Below are positions 1 to 9,557 of a stretch of 35,943 bases of DNA, piece by piece. Each line of letters starts with the position of its first letter. Position 1 is the stretch's first letter. The position numbers and the translations under genes were made by a program. Under the pieces are notes generated by a model, which was not told the DNA's origin, ran no database searches, and was given only the letters and a program-made list of their open reading frames with translations. Source of the stretch: Candidatus Uhrbacteria bacterium. GTDB taxonomy: Bacteria > Patescibacteriota > Patescibacteriia > UBA9934. Location: NCBI GenBank assembly GCA_943350635.1, contig CALRAI010000008.1:1-35943 (forward strand). The letters run 5' to 3'.

Positions 1-1
1 T

Positions 2-142
2 AATCATGTTGAAGGCGGTATCAACGCTCGTCTCAAGGAATTACTGCGATGTCATCGGGGAATGAATCTCACGAAAAAGCTTGCGCTAGTGAGTTGGTAC
101 TTAGCGTTACGACAAGGACAGAAAACCAACTCGAAACTTTAA
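2..142 (+). mobile_element. C-terminal end of a mutator/IS256 (IS1249-like) transposase, truncated by the window edge
   Basis: Frame from nt 2 reads NHVEGGINARLKELLRCHRGMNLTKKLALVSWYLALRQGQKTNSKL*, resembling the conserved NxxEGGxNxxLKxLLRxHRG tail of mutator-type transposases. Confidence 0.7.
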
Positions 143-354
143 TTACCTCATAAAATTACGGTGCTTTATGGTAACCGACGGAAGTCGTGAAATGACCTGA
201 GGGGTCATTGGTCTGCAGTAAAGCAGCACCGAATCCGCGTGTGCACCGGTTAAGGGGCCGTTCGCACGGTGATATCACCGTTTGCTGCTTGGACTCTTTC
301 ACGAAAGATTTAGGCAAATCACGAAACCGTCGGCTACTTCAATAATAGCACAAT

Positions 355-1647
355 CTAGAACCCGATAATTGAAATAAGCCATGCATCCAACACTGATGTT
401 TTGGCAGGCATAACGCGCCAAGCAAGAACCTGGCCGGTGTACGCGTTCACAGCCGCAACACGCTTGCCACCCGCCGCAATCACCACAAGATATTGCGAAT
501 TCTTGTATACGGAAACTGTGGTGAGCTTCCGTGTATTTGGCATGCTAAATACCGGATATGTGACCACTGTGCCATTACCGTATGTAACGGTAATCGCGCC
601 GTATGAAGCCCCAGCAGCAAGAAAATATGCTCGCGTATCGTCGAGATCGTTCGTATTGGTAACATATCCAGACGGTGCAGACACCGAACACACCGCGATA
701 GAATCGACGGACGATCCGAGACTATCCCCGTCTGCATCACGATAAAATGTTTGGAGAGATGAAACTGCAGGATCGGAATCATTACAATCGTAATCTACAG
801 CTACGCCATCGGCATCGGCGTCAACCGGAGCTGGTGGCGGAACGGGTACTGGTACTGGTGTTGGCTCAGCAACAACAGGACAGCTCACTGGAAAATTATC
901 GTAACGGTAGACTGGGCCGGTATCGTTCGCAATAAAAAGTGATGCAGTATTTGTGGCACAATTTACGCGAAGTGCAACGCCCTCTGGCTGTGGCTGACTT
1001 GGAAGTAGGTATTCCGCATAACTACGATCGGCTGCAAAAGCACGAAGCACACCCGCACCCATAACATATAGCTTCCCATCCTCCGCAAAAGAAAGCGCAG
1101 AAAGCGTGGACAGTCCAGTTGCCCAACTGGTAATAAACACAGGAGAACCACTGGAAATATCGAACTCGTAAACGGATCCATTCGACTGCAAGCCAACGTA
1201 CATCGTCGATCCGTGGATAGCGAGCCCCTCAATCCCAAGGTTATCATTCCCCGCAATCCAAGGGGAGAGATCGTATGTCGCCAATCGAATGTGCGTGACG
1301 AGATCATACGTATATACATCCCGATCTCGTTCATGAGCGATGTATAACGCATTTCCGTCTACCGCAACACCTTCCAAATCTGCGCCAGATGCAACGAGCC
1401 ACTCTGAAAGCCCCGTTCCATCATCGTTCATCACTGCAACGTCACCCTCGTCTGAAACGAGCACTACACCCGATGAGAGAGTCGCAATATCGCTTGGCTC
1501 AAATGCACGACCCGTTGGCGGTAAGGTACTTTGTAACGCCGAAGAAATTACTACCGACGTCGGAATAGGCCATGACTGCGCTGCGAGAGCAAATGAGGGC
1601 ACAAGCACCGTTGTTGCTAGCAACGAACAAAGAAGCATTTTACACAT
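355..1647 (-). CDS. Secreted beta-propeller-like protein with a C-terminal Ca/metal-binding motif
   Basis: Signal peptide (MCKMLLCSLLATTVLVPSFALA), NHL/SMP-30-like repeats, Pro-rich linker, then DADADGVAVDYDCNDSDPAV (MopE-type metal-binding motif). ATG at 1647 chosen over the upstream TTG. Confidence 0.6.
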   Translation of the reverse strand: MCKMLLCSLLATTVLVPSFALAAQSWPIPTSVVISSALQSTLPPTGRAFEPSDIATLSSGVVLVSDEGDVAVMNDDGTGLSEWLVASGADLEGVAVDGNALYIAHERDRDVYTYDLVTHIRLATYDLSPWIAGNDNLGIEGLAIHGSTMYVGLQSNGSVYEFDISSGSPVFITSWATGLSTLSALSFAEDGKLYVMGAGVLRAFAADRSYAEYLLPSQPQPEGVALRVNCATNTASLFIANDTGPVYRYDNFPVSCPVVAEPTPVPVPVPPPAPVDADADGVAVDYDCNDSDPAVSSLQTFYRDADGDSLGSSVDSIAVCSVSAPSGYVTNTNDLDDTRAYFLAAGASYGAITVTYGNGTVVTYPVFSMPNTRKLTTVSVYKNSQYLVVIAAGGKRVAAVNAYTGQVLAWRVMPAKTSVLDAWLISIIGF

Positions 1648-1664
1648 ATGCAAAGAGCATACCA

Positions 1665-1697
1665 GAAAAACAAAACCGCCCCGTAATGAAGCGGCCT
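1665..1697 (-). terminator. Weak intrinsic terminator downstream of ndk
   Basis: On the minus strand: GCCGC...GGGCGG followed by TTTTGTTTTT. Short stem. Confidence 0.4.
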
Positions 1698-1707
1698 TGA
1701 TTCCAAT

Positions 1708-2175
1708 TTAGATTCCTTCACCGAAGTGGAAACGATCGGTAAGCTTTTCGTAGGCGAACAGCTCACTTATCTGGAAGAATCGCTGAATCTCTACTGCTGC
1801 AGCGTCGACTGAATCCGATGCGTGCACCATATTACTTGGCACATTCATGGAGAAATCTGCCCGAATCGTGCCAGCATCGGCTTTTCGAGGATTCGTCGAG
1901 CCCACAATCTTACGCACTTCGTCGATGATTTCGATGCCTTCGTACACAATCGCTACCACTGGAGTTGACCGCATGTACTGTACGAGCGCTGGGAAGAATG
2001 GCTTTTCCTTAATGTGGCTGTAGTGCTCTGTGAGTGTTACCTCATCCAAATGCGCCATTTTCATTGCTACCATTTTCAAACCTTTTCGCTCGAAACGGGA
2101 AAGAACTTCACCGACCAACTCACGCTGCAATGCATCCGGCTTAATAAGTACGAGTGTCCGTTGAATATCTGCCAT
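1708..2175 (-). CDS. ndk: Nucleoside diphosphate kinase
   Basis: MADIQRTLVLIKPDALQREL and the active-site region NMVHASDSVDAA. Start trimmed to the internal ATG. Confidence 0.95.
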   Translation of the reverse strand: MADIQRTLVLIKPDALQRELVGEVLSRFERKGLKMVAMKMAHLDEVTLTEHYSHIKEKPFFPALVQYMRSTPVVAIVYEGIEIIDEVRKIVGSTNPRKADAGTIRADFSMNVPSNMVHASDSVDAAAVEIQRFFQISELFAYEKLTDRFHFGEGI

Positions 2176-2231
2176 ATTTTTTGGGCTAAGATTTGCGCAG
2201 AGTGTACGGGAAAAGCAAAAAACGGGCAAAT

Positions 2232-4640
2232 TCAGCGTACCGAAACTGCGTCTTTTGAAATGTCGACAAGAATATCTCCCCTCTGATCCGTTCGATATAT
2301 CTTCGAACCAACCGATTCCAATCGACCAAGCGTAAATGGAGTGGGATGGCCATAGCGGTTATCGGCCCCCAAAGAAATGATCGCAAACGCCGGCTTCAAC
2401 ATCTCAAGGAAATCGATACTCGACGACGTATCGCTACCGTGGTGGCCAACCTTGAGAACGTCGATGCCATCGGAAAGATCGGAATGATCGAGAAGCTTCG
2501 ATTCGACGTCGGATTCTGCGTCTCCGGTGAAGAGCATCTTTGTATCGCCGACCTGAAGAAGAGCGATAATCGAGCGATCGTGAACGTTGCTAGCATTAAT
2601 GTCGGTAACGGCGTCGGGAGGCCAGAGAATGTGCAACGTCGATTCTGGACCAAGTGACCAAGATTGCCGCGTCGCGATTACCCTCCTCGCAATGACGGAA
2701 TGGGATTCGACCACGGCAACATCAAACGCTTCGGTGATTGGGGACATGTACGGTATGCCGTTATCGATAATCTCATCGACGGAATGCGTTTGTATGAGAC
2801 CGATCAAACCTAGAATATGATCGGCATGAGGATGCGTGGCGATCACGACATCGATATGTCGTTCCCAGGGAAACCGCACGGTAGCGAGCTTTTCCACCAT
2901 GCCAAAGCGAGTTGGTCCGCCGTCGATCACCACATCGCGATCGGCACCATCGAGATATATTCCGTCTCCCTGCCCAACATCAAAAACCCACACGTGAACA
3001 CCTTTGGTATTCCATCGCTCGCCATGAACGGCGATGATACCGATATTCACAATGAATAAAAGTACAAAAGCGCCGATCATCAATCGAACATGTTCCGAAT
3101 GCCATGCGTCAAGATTCCGCTCAAACGCAGGATGCAGTTTCCGAATCATCGCCGCAGCAAGAGCGAATCCAATCATAGAAACAGCAACGGCGACTGATGG
3201 CGGAATCGGTACCGATGCCCAAGGGATTCGAGCGAACGCACCAATGATTCCGGTCATAGTAACGAGCGCTGTCCATGCCGGAAGGGCGATCCAGATTCCG
3301 ATCGATGGCACAATGAATGCAACAGCAATCGCTCCAGCACCAAATGCCATTGCGAACGGAATGAACGGCAACACCAGCATATTCACAAACGGCGCAACGA
3401 TCGATAACGAACCAAACGAAACGAGCGTGATCGGAAGCGTCGAGACTGTGGCAGCAAGCGTCGATGCGAGCGATTCACGCACGCCAAATGATGTTGGAAT
3501 CCGCTTCAATAACGGAGAAATACGATCAGTAAGGACGATTAAACCGATTGTGGCTGCGATCGATAATTGAAACCCAACATCGTCGCGCAACAATCGCGGC
3601 TCAACAAGCAACATCACAGCAATAGTGAGCGCGATGATATTTCTGGGCGATGTATGGCGGCCGATATGTCGCGATGTTAACGCTAAAACCCCCATCACTC
3701 CGGCACGAATCACGGCAGCACCAGCACCGGCAACAATAACAAAGCCACCAATCATCAGTACCACCATCGGAAACGCCTGTCTCCGATACAAACCAAGCGT
3801 TACAAGAAGAATCATCGCCAAATCCGCAACAACCGCCACGTTATATCCGCTTGCCGCAACAATATGACTTGTTCCTGTTTCTCGAAATGCTGTTTTCCAC
3901 GTCTCCGAAAACGAATCCTCCCCCATCAACAAGCCCAAAAGCAACGTCGCCTGCGGTTCCGGCAATACCGATCGTACGCGATCGTTCACAGATTCATGGA
4001 TCGCACCGATCATCCTCCACCATCGAACACGCATCGTGTTCATACGGTCATCGTGCACAACAATCGGCGCAGCAGACACTGAACACAGCGCATACACAGA
4101 CTTCGCGGCAAGGAATCGATCGTACGCAAAGCCGTCAAAAGGTTCGGGAGACTTAAGAGCACATGCAGTAGCAACACGATCACCGATCATTGCAGTTGCA
4201 GAAATAGGTGCACGAACAAGAATCCGATCGTTCCGATCTGTACTGTCAATCACAAGATCGGTAAGCGTATACGTGACACCGGCATCATTCAGATCAGATC
4301 CCACAATCAATCCTTCAATAATCACATCGTGTCCAACCTCCTTCGCAATCGAGTTCGCCCCTGGCCCAACGCTCCAATATCGCCCAGCGCCAAGAAGAGC
4401 TCCAATCGTAAACACTCCAACCAAAAGCGCCCGATCCCTTTGCGGAATCGAGCGCGTTGACCAAAATAGTAATCCGAAACATCCGATCACGACGATCACC
4501 ATCAGCACAATCGACAACCACGACGTGGACGCGATCCCGGTTCCAATACCAAGACAAGTAAGAAACAGTATCCAGGATGGGGTCAGGTCTTCAATGTTCA
4601 ATGAATAGTGAAGACCTGACCCCATAGGTTTAGACCACAA
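2232..4640 (-). CDS. comEC: ComEC/Rec2 family competence protein with C-terminal MBL domain
   Basis: Multi-TM competence domain (GTSHIVAASGYNVAVV) followed by MBL motifs DVGQGDGIYLDG, THPHADHILGL and VGHHGSDTSS. Start uncertain (4640 or 4625) because a palindrome covers the 5' end. Confidence 0.9.
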   Translation of the reverse strand: MWSKPMGSGLHYSLNIEDLTPSWILFLTCLGIGTGIASTSWLSIVLMVIVVIGCFGLLFWSTRSIPQRDRALLVGVFTIGALLGAGRYWSVGPGANSIAKEVGHDVIIEGLIVGSDLNDAGVTYTLTDLVIDSTDRNDRILVRAPISATAMIGDRVATACALKSPEPFDGFAYDRFLAAKSVYALCSVSAAPIVVHDDRMNTMRVRWWRMIGAIHESVNDRVRSVLPEPQATLLLGLLMGEDSFSETWKTAFRETGTSHIVAASGYNVAVVADLAMILLVTLGLYRRQAFPMVVLMIGGFVIVAGAGAAVIRAGVMGVLALTSRHIGRHTSPRNIIALTIAVMLLVEPRLLRDDVGFQLSIAATIGLIVLTDRISPLLKRIPTSFGVRESLASTLAATVSTLPITLVSFGSLSIVAPFVNMLVLPFIPFAMAFGAGAIAVAFIVPSIGIWIALPAWTALVTMTGIIGAFARIPWASVPIPPSVAVAVSMIGFALAAAMIRKLHPAFERNLDAWHSEHVRLMIGAFVLLFIVNIGIIAVHGERWNTKGVHVWVFDVGQGDGIYLDGADRDVVIDGGPTRFGMVEKLATVRFPWERHIDVVIATHPHADHILGLIGLIQTHSVDEIIDNGIPYMSPITEAFDVAVVESHSVIARRVIATRQSWSLGPESTLHILWPPDAVTDINASNVHDRSIIALLQVGDTKMLFTGDAESDVESKLLDHSDLSDGIDVLKVGHHGSDTSSSIDFLEMLKPAFAIISLGADNRYGHPTPFTLGRLESVGSKIYRTDQRGDILVDISKDAVSVR
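4577..4625. repeat. 17-bp perfect inverted repeat (ATGGGGTCAGGTCTTCA / TGAAGACCTGACCCCAT) with a 15-nt loop
   Basis: Arms 4577-4593 and 4609-4625 are exact reverse complements. Confidence 0.9.
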
Positions 4641-7023
4641 AATTCACCAACTTCCCCTTCACCACAATCGTTTTCTTTGGCTCACCAATCACGTACTTCG
4701 CAACATTCTCATCAGCGCGCGCCATCTTCACGATTGTTTCTTCAACTTCATCGACCGCGACTACGATCGTGCCACGAAGCTTTCCGTTCACCTGCACCGC
4801 GATCTCGATAGAGTCGTTCTTCAACATCGACACATCAGCAACAGGCCACTCCTGTTCTTCCACAAATCCCGTTCCACCAAGCTTCTCCCACAGTTCATTC
4901 GCAACGTGTGGCGCGAACGGAACGAGAACGCGCAAAAACGTCATCAACGATTCCTTAGTGATCGATCCCTTTTCCTGCACTGTATTCACAAAAATCATGA
5001 GCTGGGCAACGGCGGTGTTGAAACCGAATCCCTCAATATCACTCGAAATCTTTGTAATGGTCTGATGCAACGCCTTCGTTACTGCGACGTCCTCAGTATC
5101 CGAAACCTTCTCCACCATGCGAATAGCCTTATCCAAGAATCGGCGCACACCAATAACGCCGCTTGTACTCCATGGAACCATCTCCTCAAACGGTCCCATA
5201 AACATTTCGTACACTCGCAACGTGTCCGCACCGTGTTGACCAACAATTTCATCTGGGTTCACTACATTCCCCCAAGACTTACTCATTTTTCTACCGTCTT
5301 CCGCATTAATCATTCCATGACTATGTCGTCGCGCATACGGCTCGCTGGTTGGCACGTACCCACGGTCGAATAAAAACTTATTCCAGAAACGTGAATACAA
5401 TAAGTGGAGAGTGGTGTGCTCCATGCCGCCATTGTAAATATCAATCGGCATCCACTGTTTCAACGCCTCTTTCGACGCGAATTCTTTATCGTTATGCGCG
5501 TCGGCATATCGCAAGAAGTACCAACTACTTCCCGCCCAGTTCGGCATGGTATCCGTCTCGCGCCTTGCCACTCCCCCACATTGCGGACATTTCGTGTTCA
5601 CAAAGCTCTCAATATTCGCGAGTGGCGATTCCCCATTCTCCGTTGGCTGATAATTTTCAACATTCGGCAATACAACCGGAAGCTGATCAACCGGAACCGC
5701 AACCCATCCATCCTTTTCACAATGCACCAGCGGAATCGGTTCGCCCCAATACCGTTGACGAGAAAATACCCAATCGCGCAAGCGATACGTCACATGCTTT
5801 TCGCCGAATCCTTGTGCCGCAAACCAGACGATCGATTCCTCAATACGTTCTGGCGTGATCGACTTCCCGGTGAATGGTCCCGAATCCTTCAATACTCCCG
5901 TATTACTGTGCGCACTCACCGGTACATCAGGGTTTGTTCGATCAACAACTTCGACAATTGGGATCTGATATTTGAGAGCAAACTCCACGTCGCGTTCATC
6001 GTGCGCAGAACAACGAATAATTCCCGTACCAAAATTCATCAACGCAAAATTCGCAATCCACACCGGCATTTCTCGACCAGTTAATGGATCAATAGCAACA
6101 CGACCCGTAAACACACCGTTCTTCTCAAAAGAATCCTCGGTACGCGCATCGTCGCTAATCGCTTTCGCTTCTTCAATGAATGCGTTTGTCACAGATTCAT
6201 ACTCGGTGCCCGCAACGAGATCGGCAACAACTGGATGCTCAGGAGCAATAACGAGGAACGTGTCGGCGTAAGACCAAATCGGATATGCCGTGAAACTATC
6301 GAGCACAATATCAAGATCCTTCACCTGATGATGAAAGATCATTCCCTCTTTTCGTCCAATCCATTCCTCCTGCTGCTTTTTAATCTTTGGCAAATAGTTC
6401 ACCGTATCAAGATCCGCGAGTAACCGATCCGCGTATTTCGTAATAGCAATCATCCATTGCGACTTGAGCTTCTTTTCAACAGGAGTTCCGCAACGTTCAC
6501 ACTTTCCTGCAACAACTTCTTCATTCGCCAATCCACAAAGATCCTTCGGACACCAATTGATCGCAATCTCCGCTTTATACGCCAATCCAGCCTTAAAAAA
6601 CTCCAAGAACATCCATTGCGTCCATTTGTAGTACGCGGGATCGGTAGTGTTCACTTCCCGACTCCAATCAAAACTAAATCCCATCGACTGGAGCTGTCGG
6701 CGAAACGTGTCGATGTTCGTTTGGGTAAATGTGCTTGGATGGTTTCCTGTCTTGATTGCATAATTCTCCGCCGGCAATCCAAACGCATCCCAACCCATGG
6801 GAAACAACACATTCTTTCCTTCCATTCGTCGCTTTCGAGCAATGATGTCGATAGCCGTATAGCTCCGTGGATGACCAACATGAAGTCCAGCGCCCGAAGG
6901 ATATGGAAATTCCACCAGCAAATAGCACTTTTCTTTCAGCGAATCGTTCTTCGCATTGAACACTCCCGCCTCCATCCACCGTTTCTGCCACTTTTCGTCA
7001 ATTCCCTTATGATCGTACGACAT
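4630..7023 (-). CDS. leuS: Leucyl-tRNA synthetase
   Basis: HIGH-type motif HVGHPRSYTAID, KMSKS motif RKMSKSWGNVV, CP1 editing domain, C-terminal anticodon-binding domain. ATG at 7023 (MSYDHKGIDEKWQKRW). Confidence 0.96.
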   Translation of the reverse strand: MSYDHKGIDEKWQKRWMEAGVFNAKNDSLKEKCYLLVEFPYPSGAGLHVGHPRSYTAIDIIARKRRMEGKNVLFPMGWDAFGLPAENYAIKTGNHPSTFTQTNIDTFRRQLQSMGFSFDWSREVNTTDPAYYKWTQWMFLEFFKAGLAYKAEIAINWCPKDLCGLANEEVVAGKCERCGTPVEKKLKSQWMIAITKYADRLLADLDTVNYLPKIKKQQEEWIGRKEGMIFHHQVKDLDIVLDSFTAYPIWSYADTFLVIAPEHPVVADLVAGTEYESVTNAFIEEAKAISDDARTEDSFEKNGVFTGRVAIDPLTGREMPVWIANFALMNFGTGIIRCSAHDERDVEFALKYQIPIVEVVDRTNPDVPVSAHSNTGVLKDSGPFTGKSITPERIEESIVWFAAQGFGEKHVTYRLRDWVFSRQRYWGEPIPLVHCEKDGWVAVPVDQLPVVLPNVENYQPTENGESPLANIESFVNTKCPQCGGVARRETDTMPNWAGSSWYFLRYADAHNDKEFASKEALKQWMPIDIYNGGMEHTTLHLLYSRFWNKFLFDRGYVPTSEPYARRHSHGMINAEDGRKMSKSWGNVVNPDEIVGQHGADTLRVYEMFMGPFEEMVPWSTSGVIGVRRFLDKAIRMVEKVSDTEDVAVTKALHQTITKISSDIEGFGFNTAVAQLMIFVNTVQEKGSITKESLMTFLRVLVPFAPHVANELWEKLGGTGFVEEQEWPVADVSMLKNDSIEIAVQVNGKLRGTIVVAVDEVEETIVKMARADENVAKYVIGEPKKTIVVKGKLVNFVV

Positions 7024-7097
7024 ATGCCACATATCGTATCGAATTTCAGGAAACAATGGTAGATCCACACCAGATATGCCGTATACTTTCTTTATCT

Positions 7098-7724
7098 ATG
7101 CCCATTATCCTCCAACAAGCACCACAAAGCGAGCAAGAAGCGTCAGGAGCAGCGAAAGGTCTCCACATTCTTCAAACAATCATCAGCATCATTCTTCTCG
7201 TTTGGGCAATCGTCATTATCGGTTTCGCGTTGCCAATAGAGCATAAATACCACGGCGGCTGGATTTTTGGTCTTGCATGGTTCCCGATCATTCTCTTTGC
7301 CGTTATTGGATTCATTACCATGAATCTCATGCCAAAGAAACTCATCCCATCAATCATTTCTTTCGCCATTCCCTATATTTTCATCGGAATCAACGTCTAT
7401 CGCGGCACACACATCACGCTCGAAAATTTCATTGTGCAAAGCGCAATGCTGCAATTTACGGCATGCATGGTAGGCTACACACTCCAGGCTGTTCTCTTTC
7501 CCATCATGTATCACACTGCTGGCAATCGATCCCAATTCATCCACGAAGAAGTTATTCCACAACTTTGCGCCTCCGTTGCCGGATTCGGCGTGGCATTCTA
7601 CGCATTCACATTTCTCCTTTCCACAGCCATTCTCACCGTCAGCGATCTCCCTCTTATCATCATCGGCATCATCCAGGGTGGTATCACCGTTGGACTCGCG
7701 ATCCATCACCACCGAAACGACTAA
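7098..7724 (+). CDS. Multi-TM hypothetical membrane protein
   Basis: Several hydrophobic segments (IISIILLVWAIVIIGFAL, WFPIILFAVIGFITMNLM and others). Start at MPIILQQAPQ. Confidence 0.7.
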   Translation: MPIILQQAPQSEQEASGAAKGLHILQTIISIILLVWAIVIIGFALPIEHKYHGGWIFGLAWFPIILFAVIGFITMNLMPKKLIPSIISFAIPYIFIGINVYRGTHITLENFIVQSAMLQFTACMVGYTLQAVLFPIMYHTAGNRSQFIHEEVIPQLCASVAGFGVAFYAFTFLLSTAILTVSDLPLIIIGIIQGGITVGLAIHHHRND

Positions 7725-7733
7725 TCATTTCCC

Positions 7734-8648
7734 ATGTCCTTCTCTATACCCAACGAACTTATCAATCGGCTTGAAGAACAGTTTGGCGCTGCAAAAGCAC
7801 GAATCGCCGTGATGGGCATGACGAGCCGCCCAGTCACGCTTCGCGTGAATACGTTAAAGTCGAGCGACGCTGCAATGATGGAAATATTCCGAAAGGAGCT
7901 CATTCAGTTCGAACGCGCAAAGGACGTTCCGCATGCATTCATTATAAAAAATCGCACCGCAAAGGAACTCTTACGTCATGCGATGTGCATTGATGGACTT
8001 GTATATCTCCAAGGCCTCACATCGATGTTGCCGCCCCTAGTGCTCGATCCAAAGCCCAACGAATCTATCGCCGATTTCTGTGCAGCACCGGGAAGCAAAA
8101 CAAGCCAAATGGCAGCAATACTCGGATCAACAGCAACAATACATGCCTTCGAACCAAATTTTATCCGTCTGCAGAAGCTCAAGAACACTTTGAAAATTCA
8201 AGGCGCCGAGTTTGTGAAAACACAACAAGTCGACTCAACAACACTCGGGACAACAATGCCAGAAACATTCGATACCATTCTCCTCGATGTTCCCTGTTCC
8301 GGCGAAGGCCGAATCGATACAAAAGATGACAGTACATTTGAAACCTGGAACGACGCGACACATCAAGCATATCCCGAGTTACAGCGCCGACTTTTCTCAT
8401 CGGCATTTGCCTCACTCAAAAAAGGAGGAACTATCGTGTATTCCACCTGCACACTCGATTCCAACGAAAACGAACGCATTATTTCCTGGGCGCTCGAAAC
8501 ATTTCCCAGCCTCTCTCCTGTTGCTATCACCCTTCCGGAATCGATGCGCCGATCAAGCATTCTCCATAAAACTACGGAATCCATCACACTCTTACCCACA
8601 AACACCTACGAAGGCTTTTTTGTAGCAAAACTTACGAAGCATCCGTAG
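7734..8648 (+). CDS. RsmB/NOP2-family RNA m5C methyltransferase
   Basis: SAM motif DFCAAPGSKTSQMAA, catalytic VPCSGEGRIDT and STCTLDSNENE. Confidence 0.9.
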   Translation: MSFSIPNELINRLEEQFGAAKARIAVMGMTSRPVTLRVNTLKSSDAAMMEIFRKELIQFERAKDVPHAFIIKNRTAKELLRHAMCIDGLVYLQGLTSMLPPLVLDPKPNESIADFCAAPGSKTSQMAAILGSTATIHAFEPNFIRLQKLKNTLKIQGAEFVKTQQVDSTTLGTTMPETFDTILLDVPCSGEGRIDTKDDSTFETWNDATHQAYPELQRRLFSSAFASLKKGGTIVYSTCTLDSNENERIISWALETFPSLSPVAITLPESMRRSSILHKTTESITLLPTNTYEGFFVAKLTKHP

Positions 8649-8808
8649 TGCCAGCGGAATGGGCAGCGTCCATAGCTTTTTTATATTCCGCGATAATATG
8701 AGCACGTTCATCCTTGTCTTGAATTAAGGAAATATTTGGAATAATAACGGTTTCCAAATAATGCAGCGCATCTTGCGCCGGTGTTCGTAGCGGAGGCGTG
8801 TTGGACAT
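8632..8808 (-). CDS. 58-aa hypothetical protein, below the length cutoff of the supplied track
   Basis: ATG at 8806-8808, TAA at 8632-8634: MSNTPPLRTPAQDALHYLETVIIPNISLIQDKDERAHIIAEYKKAMDAAHSAGTTDAS. Fills the gap and overlaps the methyltransferase stop by 17 nt in convergent orientation. Confidence 0.55.
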   Translation of the reverse strand: MSNTPPLRTPAQDALHYLETVIIPNISLIQDKDERAHIIAEYKKAMDAAHSAGTTDAS

Positions 8809-8920
8809 AGAGAAAAAATAATGAATCTCTCACTACTATACCCTATTCACACCATTTCTTCTTTTACAAAGTTCGATTACACTCTTTCCGGCACTAACAT
8901 TTCCCATTCACGGAGTTCCC

Positions 8921-9460
8921 ATGGCTTACAGTTTCAGCAACAAAGACAATACCGACATCATCCGCGTGGACGACGGCAAGCCTTCACCCGGCGAGGACCC
9001 CCTCGTCATCGTACAATACGAGACCAAACGTACTGCCGCGTTGAACGATGTCGTTACGCAACAACTCATCGGCGTTCATGTGTTCACCGTATTCACGGTA
9101 AGCTTCCCCATTGCAATCGGCCTGCACACCGCCCTCTTGCAACACCTTGGGGAAAACCATCCCGCAGTGGATGAGGAGTTTCTTCGCTCAAGCGCCATGG
9201 GAATTTCCGTGAGCGACGACCGCAGCACCGCAACCATCACGTTCATGCGGAGCACCGCGCCAGACGACTTCGACCCTCACGGCACGTTCAAGCCCAAGAT
9301 CATGTACAAACTCCTCGACGGCGGACTCGTGGTGAACATATATCTCACTCGCAAGGCCGCATGGGGAATCTGCACACTCATGGCAAACGACGCATTCCGG
9401 AACATAACGGTCGAGATACTCGATGCTATGGAAGAGGCGCGAACCACCACTCCGCAGTAG
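8921..9460 (+). CDS. Hypothetical protein of unknown family
   Basis: Intact 179-codon ORF, GGAG near the ATG, hairpin after the stop. Confidence 0.65.
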   Translation: MAYSFSNKDNTDIIRVDDGKPSPGEDPLVIVQYETKRTAALNDVVTQQLIGVHVFTVFTVSFPIAIGLHTALLQHLGENHPAVDEEFLRSSAMGISVSDDRSTATITFMRSTAPDDFDPHGTFKPKIMYKLLDGGLVVNIYLTRKAAWGICTLMANDAFRNITVEILDAMEEARTTTPQ

Positions 9461-9484
9461 CCACGAACCACGACGATCAACGAG

Positions 9485-9512
9485 CGCGCCGCCCTGTGGG
9501 TTGGCGCGTTTC
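9485..9512 (+). terminator. Terminator-like hairpin after the 8921 ORF
   Basis: CGCGCC-gccctgtgggtt-GGCGCG followed by TTTCCGTTT. Confidence 0.5.
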
Positions 9513-9557
9513 CGTTTACGCCATCCTACTGCAGAATATACGCAGGTATTTTGAAAA

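Noticed and set aside
3034-3570. 178-aa plus ORF over comEC
   Set aside because: Antisense shadow of comEC with low-complexity Ala/Asn/Thr composition.
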